Source of the DNA: an uncultured Lachnospiraceae bacterium
GTDB taxonomy: Bacteria > Bacillota > Clostridia > Lachnospirales > Lachnospiraceae
Direction of reading: 5' to 3'
Length of the DNA: 64,000 nt
Assembly: GCA_910579805.1 (NCBI GenBank)
Contig: CAJTWM010000015.1
Location: 1-64,000 of the forward strand
Shown here piece after piece: positions 60,308-64,000 of this stretch. The first letter of the stretch is position 1, and every line of letters begins with the position of its first letter. The position numbers were made by a program, and so were the translations under genes. Under the pieces are notes generated by a model, which was not told the origin of the DNA, did no database searches, and saw only the letters and a program-made list of their open reading frames with translations.

Positions 60308-60354
60308 AAAAAACCATTGAAGTTTCTTTATAATCTGAACTTGAATGGTTTTTT
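60308..60354 (+). terminator. Terminator after the ABC exporter genes
   Basis: AAAAAACCATT pairs with AATGGTTTTTT, with an inner AAGTT/AACTT stem, followed by GC; the T-run is part of the stem. Confidence 0.82.
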
Positions 60355-60444
60355 GCTTGACGGATGCGGGGAAAGGGCGTAAAATATAAATGAATATATG
60401 AACAACTATTCATATAAAACAACATATGTCAGGTGGGAGTCAGG

Positions 60445-61053
60445 ATGGAAGTGAACGGATACCAAGCAGCGGGGATTATCATATTGGCAGTTTATTATGG
60501 GGCTTACTTTACCAAAATATTTGTGCAAAAAAGAAAAGGAATCGTGACTACCCAGTTAGGGCGTGGGAATAAGGGGAAACGGACGGTTATTACGGAAAGA
60601 ACGCTGCAGGTATTATCTGTCCTTACTGTAATTGCGGAAATTTTTTGCGTCGTGTATGATAGAGGAGAGACTTTCCCTAAGGCTGTCAGGATATTGGGGC
60701 TGGTACTGGCTGCTGCGGGCGCTTTTCTATTTATGACTGCAATGTGCGCCATGCGGGAAAGCTGGAGGGCAGGGATTCCTGAAGGAAAGGACACGGAACT
60801 GGTTACGGAAGGGATCTATAAAATGAGCAGAAACCCTGCATTTTTAGGGTTTGATCTGGTGTACATAGGGATGGGGACGGCTTTTTTTCATATCGGTTTA
60901 TGCATTGTCAGTATGATGGGAATGATCATGATGCATTTACAGATCTTGGAGGAAGAGAAGTTTTTACGGGAAACTTTTGGGGAGGAATATGCTGCCTATC
61001 AGAAGCGGGTAGGCAGATATTTTTCAATCAGGGCAAAGGAGAAGAGAAAATGA
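60445..61053 (+). CDS. Isoprenylcysteine carboxyl methyltransferase-family membrane protein
   Basis: 202 residues from the ATG at 60445 (GGGAGTCAGG upstream). Four to five membrane helices and the ICMT/PEMT-type C-terminal: VTEGIYKMSRNPAFLGFDLVYIG, then EEEKFLRETFGEEYAAYQKRVGRYF. Enzymes with this pattern methylate small or membrane-bound substrates using S-adenosylmethionine; bacterial members are mostly of unknown function. It overlaps the next gene by four bases (ATGA). Confidence 0.85.
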   Translation: MEVNGYQAAGIIILAVYYGAYFTKIFVQKRKGIVTTQLGRGNKGKRTVITERTLQVLSVLTVIAEIFCVVYDRGETFPKAVRILGLVLAAAGAFLFMTAMCAMRESWRAGIPEGKDTELVTEGIYKMSRNPAFLGFDLVYIGMGTAFFHIGLCIVSMMGMIMMHLQILEEEKFLRETFGEEYAAYQKRVGRYFSIRAKEKRK

Positions 61054-61817
61054 GTATTTTTCGTGTGGATGGCGAAAGGTTAAAGGGGGCTGCGCCGCTG
61101 GTGGAAGGCTGGGAGGAAACCATGCTTGATTCCTGTCTTTTGGGGATCATGGGTGAAGTGTATACGGACCGGCTGGAAACCTTGGACGCCGCCCAGTTTT
61201 TGATTGGGGATTTTTGTTTTTTTGCGGGAGAACCAAGAGAAGAGCTGGTTTGCAATCGTCCCAGACATTCCGGTTTTGCTATTATGTGCGGAGACGGCGA
61301 AGGCTGGCACAAACTGATAGAGCAGGTATATGGAAAGCGGGCGAAGAAGGTGGCAAGATACGCCATGAAGAAGGAAGGGGATGTCTTTGACAGGACAAAG
61401 CTTTGTCAGGCGGCGGGCAGTCTGCCAAAAGGGTATGAAATGCGGCTGATCGATGCCCGGATCTACCGGATGACGCAGGAAGAAGAGTGGTCGAAAGACT
61501 TGTGCAGCCAGTTTCCGGATGCGGAGGATTATGTGAAAAGAGGGGTAGGGATCGGCGTGCTCCATCGGGGAAAGCTTGCAGCGGGCGCGTCGTCTTATAC
61601 GGTTTATGATAAGGGGATCGAAATCGAGATTGATACGAAGCCGGAGTATAGGAGGCAGGGACTGGCCTATGCGGCAGGCGCAGGGCTGATTCTGGAATGT
61701 TTGAGGAGAGGTTTGTATCCGAGCTGGGACGCACAAAATCTTTGGTCGGTTGCATTGGCGGAAAAATTAGGGTATCATGTTGACCATGAGTATACAGCCT
61801 ATGAGGTAATGTGGTAA
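61050..61817 (+). CDS. GNAT-family acetyltransferase
   Basis: 255 residues from the ATG at 61050, overlapping the methyltransferase stop by four bases. The N-terminal ~125 residues are a family-specific part (FLIGDFCFFAGEPREEL, YAMKKEGDVFD), the C-terminal part is a GNAT core (GIEIEIDTKPEYRRQGLAYAAGAGLILECLRRG, then PSWDAQNLWSVALAEKLGY) with the acetyl-CoA loop RRQGLA. Substrate unknown. Its end carries the one-ended MITE-like fragment, and then the repeat array begins. Confidence 0.84.
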   Translation: MSIFRVDGERLKGAAPLVEGWEETMLDSCLLGIMGEVYTDRLETLDAAQFLIGDFCFFAGEPREELVCNRPRHSGFAIMCGDGEGWHKLIEQVYGKRAKKVARYAMKKEGDVFDRTKLCQAAGSLPKGYEMRLIDARIYRMTQEEEWSKDLCSQFPDAEDYVKRGVGIGVLHRGKLAAGASSYTVYDKGIEIEIDTKPEYRRQGLAYAAGAGLILECLRRGLYPSWDAQNLWSVALAEKLGYHVDHEYTAYEVMW

Positions 61818-61837
61818 AGAAATGGTTTTTCAAACAC

Positions 61838-61999
61838 GCTCTAGAGCGGACAGATGGGAGCAAGGTTGAAAGAAATACACTTTCAACCTTCCTGATTTGC
61901 GTGTCCGCAGAAGCGGACAGAGGGGAGCAAGGTTGAAAGAAATGCACTTTCAACCTCCCTGATTTGAATGTCCGCAAAAGCGGACGAGGGGGAGCAAAG
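61838..61999 (+). repeat. Hairpin/Shine-Dalgarno repeat array, copy G, two and a half units
   Basis: Unit 1: GCTCTAGAGC palindrome, GGACAGAT, GGGAG (61856), hairpin 2 GGTTGAAAG-AAATACA-CTTTCAACC (61864-61888), TTCCTGATTTGCGT. Unit 2: hairpin 1 GTCCGC-AGAA-GCGGAC (61903-61918), GGGAG (61923), hairpin 2 GGTTGAAAG...CTTTCAACC (61931-61955), TCCCTGATTTGAAT. Half unit 3: GTCCGC-AAAA-GCGGAC (61970-61985), GGGAG (61990-61994), five bases, ATG at 62000. The unit period is 67 bp. Confidence 0.88.
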
Positions 62000-62677
62000 A
62001 TGAAAAGACAGGTTAGCATGGAGGAAATTTCCGACGGAAAACGATATACCCTTAACGACATGGTAAAAGCCGGATGCGGAGAATGTAAGGGCTGCTTTGA
62101 ATGCTGTAAAGGAATGGGGAACTCCGTTGTATTGGATCCTTTGGACGTTCATAGAATCAGAATTGGTTTGGGGAAGAGCTTTGATCAGCTATTGGAAGAA
62201 GAAAAGATCGAATTGCAGGTGGTAGACGGCGTCATTCTGCCGAATCTGAAGATGTGCGGCAGGGAAGAACGCTGTGCTTTTTTAAATACGGAGGGAAGGT
62301 GTGCCATCCATGCTTTCCGTCCCGGGATCTGCAGGCTTTTTCCTTTGGGGAGACTGTATGAGGAAGGCGGTTTTCACTATTTTCTTCAGATACACGAATG
62401 CAAAAATCCAAACAGGACTAAAGTGAAGGTGCGCAAATGGATCGATACGCCGGAGCCGGGAAGATACGATCGGTTTATAACAGATTGGCATTATTTTTTA
62501 AAGGATATACAGGAGAGGCTTTTGAAAGAAGAGGACGGGACAGAGGCCAAAAGGGTCAATATGATGCTTCTGCAACGGTTTTTTGTGACGGCTTTTACTG
62601 AAGAGGAAGATTTTTACGGGCAGTTTGATGAGAGGATAAAGGAAATGAACCGTATATTGATGAACGGTGGCAGATAA
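62000..62677 (+). CDS. YkgJ-family cysteine cluster protein
   Basis: 225 residues from the ATG at 62000, whose ribosome site is the last GGGAG of the repeat array; the frame is open upstream to 61964 through the repeat. Family cysteines: CGECKGCFECC near residues 26-36, CGREERCAFLNTEGRC, and ICRLFPLG, giving the seven or eight cysteines of the YkgJ Fe-S or zinc cluster. The function of the family is uncertain; a metal-dependent role is assumed. Single gene. Confidence 0.9.
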   Translation: MKRQVSMEEISDGKRYTLNDMVKAGCGECKGCFECCKGMGNSVVLDPLDVHRIRIGLGKSFDQLLEEEKIELQVVDGVILPNLKMCGREERCAFLNTEGRCAIHAFRPGICRLFPLGRLYEEGGFHYFLQIHECKNPNRTKVKVRKWIDTPEPGRYDRFITDWHYFLKDIQERLLKEEDGTEAKRVNMMLLQRFFVTAFTEEEDFYGQFDERIKEMNRILMNGGR

Positions 62678-62727
62678 GGCCGCCGGCCCGGTAATTTAAA
62701 ATAAGGATTTTACAAGGAGGTTACGGC

Positions 62728-63258
62728 ATGATCCGGTATAGAGAATTAGGCGCGGATGAAATAGACAGGGAGTTATTTCAAAGTTTCGTGCGCCGTCAGG
62801 TAGTGACGAAATGTTGGAGGAAAGAAAACGGAACATGGGTGATCAAAGATATTCCCTTCGTAGACGACTGGTCGGAGGAAGAGTATCAGACTTTGACCGT
62901 ATGTTTAAAAAATACCGTTTCCACAGGCGGATTTGTATATGCGGCTTTTTATGACGGCAGGCTGAAAGGTGTGGTTTCCGTAGAACCGCAGGTATTCGGG
63001 GAAGAACAAAAGTATCTGGATCTGTCATGTATCCATGTGTCGGAAGAGATGCGCGGGCAAGGGATCGGAAAGACCCTTTTTCTTGCGGCAAAGGAGTGGG
63101 CCAAAAAGAAAGGCGGAAGGAAACTGTATATATCGGCGCATTCGGCAGTGGAAAGTCAGGCGTTTTATAAGGCGATGGGATGTGTGGAGGCGCAGGCGTA
63201 TGATAAAAAGCATACGGAGGCGGAACCTTGCGACTGCCAGTTAGAATGTGAGATATAG
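62728..63258 (+). CDS. GNAT-family N-acetyltransferase
   Basis: 176 residues. AAGGAGG before the ATG. GNAT core with DLSCIHVSEEMRGQGIGKTLFLAAKEWAKKKGGRKLYISAHSAVESQAFYKAMGC, including the acetyl-CoA loop RGQGIG (here split in parts of under 20 residues in the protein: motif A then motif B). The closing residues (PCDCQLECEI) are Cys-rich. Substrate unknown. Confidence 0.88.
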   Translation: MIRYRELGADEIDRELFQSFVRRQVVTKCWRKENGTWVIKDIPFVDDWSEEEYQTLTVCLKNTVSTGGFVYAAFYDGRLKGVVSVEPQVFGEEQKYLDLSCIHVSEEMRGQGIGKTLFLAAKEWAKKKGGRKLYISAHSAVESQAFYKAMGCVEAQAYDKKHTEAEPCDCQLECEI

Positions 63259-63332
63259 GACGGAATGGCTGCGAAGGGCGCCGGAGTGGACGAAACGGCA
63301 GATAGTATTGAGAAAAAGGAGAGAGGACCGCT

Positions 63333-63965
63333 GTGGATCAGGAATATAAAAAAGAACAAGAATTAGAAAAGAATCAGGAATACAAAAAATGTATGGCAGG
63401 AGAGATTTATGATTGTCATGATGCGGTCTTTTTGGAGTTTAAGGCAAGAACAAGAAGGCTTTTGGCAGAATACCATATGTTAAAATATGAGGAAAAAGAG
63501 AAAAAAAGGGAAATATTAAGCCGGATGTTCGGCAGGATAGGAAAGAACGTTTCAGTGGGACAGCCTTTTTTGTGCGATTATGGACGAAATATTTATATAG
63601 GGGACAATGTATCCGTTAATATGAACTGTACCTTTGTGGATTGTAATAAGATTACGATTGGAAATAATGTGCTGATCTCTTCTAACGTGCAGTTATATAC
63701 TTCTACCCATCCGGTAGAACTTTCCGAACGTTTGACGGAGGACTGGCAGGAAGAGAGCGGCGCTTATTTTTGTACTACTTATGCAAAGCCCGTTACGATC
63801 GAAGACGGGGCATGGCTGGGCGGCGGCGTGATCGTGCTGCCGGGAGTGACGATCGGGGCAGGAAGCGTGATAGGCGCGGGCAGCGTAGTGACAAGATCCA
63901 TTCCCGCAAATGTGGTGGCGGCAGGGAATCCATGCAGGATCATACGGAAGATCAACCAAGGCTGA
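63333..63965 (+). CDS. Maltose/galactoside O-acetyltransferase-type enzyme (left-handed beta helix)
   Basis: 210 residues from a GTG at 63333 with AAAGGAGAGAGG upstream. The N-terminal helical part has the family MAGEIYDCHDAVFLEFKARTRRLLAEY; hexapeptide repeats follow (NIYIGDNVSVNMNCTFVDCNKITIG, NVLISSNVQLYTSTHPV with the catalytic His, VTIEDGAWLGGGVIVLPGVTIGAGSVIGAGSVVT). A trimeric acetyl-CoA sugar acetyltransferase. Ordinary in Firmicutes; the acceptor is unknown. Confidence 0.9.
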   Translation: MDQEYKKEQELEKNQEYKKCMAGEIYDCHDAVFLEFKARTRRLLAEYHMLKYEEKEKKREILSRMFGRIGKNVSVGQPFLCDYGRNIYIGDNVSVNMNCTFVDCNKITIGNNVLISSNVQLYTSTHPVELSERLTEDWQEESGAYFCTTYAKPVTIEDGAWLGGGVIVLPGVTIGAGSVIGAGSVVTRSIPANVVAAGNPCRIIRKINQG

Positions 63966-64000
63966 GTGCCATTACGGCACTGACGCCGTAAGAGGCATGG
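63966..64000 (+). repeat. Variant hairpin repeat, copy H, cut by the window edge
   Basis: GTGCC-ATTAC-GGCAC then TGACGCCGTAAGAGGCATGG. It matches the block at 13930-13965 over ~35 bases with four or five differences; it begins one base after the stop codon of the O-acetyltransferase gene and runs off the window. Confidence 0.7.

Noticed and set aside
61838..61999. CRISPR array
   Set aside because: Only two and a half repeats, internal hairpins rather than unique spacers, and no cas genes in the window.
61282..62061. Minus-strand ORF of 259 codons over the GNAT gene and the repeat array
   Set aside because: Antisense of a conserved acetyltransferase and of the hairpin repeats; composition (Ser/Pro/Leu-rich) is typical of shadow frames.

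Overview
The window looks like chromosome of a spore-forming, anaerobic gut-type Firmicute, most likely Lachnospiraceae. It carries spore genes (SpoVAD, an alpha/beta SASP), gene families typical of that group (DUF4364, DUF1653, DUF3048, YqhQ/DUF1385, LytTR-DUF3021, propeller-fused solute-binding lipoproteins), AGGAGG-type ribosome sites and extended -10 promoters (TGnTATAAT). This is inferred from gene content; no marker gene fixes genus or species.

Layout. 0-9.3 kb: the end of an IS30-type transposase, a GH43 lipoprotein, a stand-alone spoVAD flanked by tandem repeats, and two paralogous propeller/solute-binding lipoproteins. 9.3-16.4 kb: an unusual fusion of glutamate-cysteine ligase with a second ligase-like half, a DJ-1 protein, a CBS protein, a Na/Pi symporter and an SASP gene. 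16.4-24.9 kb: DUF1653, 5'-nucleotidase, an SfsA-MutY fusion, a GT2, PAP2, glyA and rfbD. 25.4-31.1 kb: a DUF3048 lipoprotein and a threonine-pathway operon (ACT regulator, hom, ApgM-type putative homoserine kinase, aspartate kinase). 31.2-37.6 kb: a decayed, AT-rich accessory stretch with a TnpV remnant, two pseudogenes, a consensus promoter without an ORF, two secreted proteins and a GH3 enzyme. 37.6-49 kb: tRNA-Gly and housekeeping genes (rarA, radical SAM YhcC type, malic enzyme, rho, rpmE, prmC, prfA). 49-53.7 kb: an ArsR-DUF2087 operon with clear operators, an ABC-F ATPase behind a probable attenuator, and an amidase. 53.8-64 kb: a GGDEF cyclase plus Cache chemoreceptor, a LytTR/DUF3021/ABC exporter group, and small metabolic and acetyltransferase genes.

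The most striking signal is not a gene. It is a family of short, structured, same-strand repeats between genes, at about 9.2, 9.8, 13.4, 13.9, 32.4, 42.1, 57.0, 61.8-62.0 and 64.0 kb. Each has a 5-6 bp hairpin followed by AGAT and GGGAG or AGGAG. Many also have a second hairpin followed by TCCTGAT or TCCCTGAT. Stems change by compensating substitutions between copies. At four loci (32.48, 42.14, 57.01 and 62.00 kb) the repeat's own GGGAG/AGGAG sits exactly 5 nt before the ATG, so it appears to supply the ribosome binding site of unrelated genes. I have no name for this element.

Other points of interest are the two enzyme fusions, six 11-bp phased repeats before the DUF3048 gene, a 22-codon tandem repeat whose substitutions look protein-constrained but which carries a stop, and an operator word shared by the ArsR operon and the ORF-less promoter at 34.3 kb.
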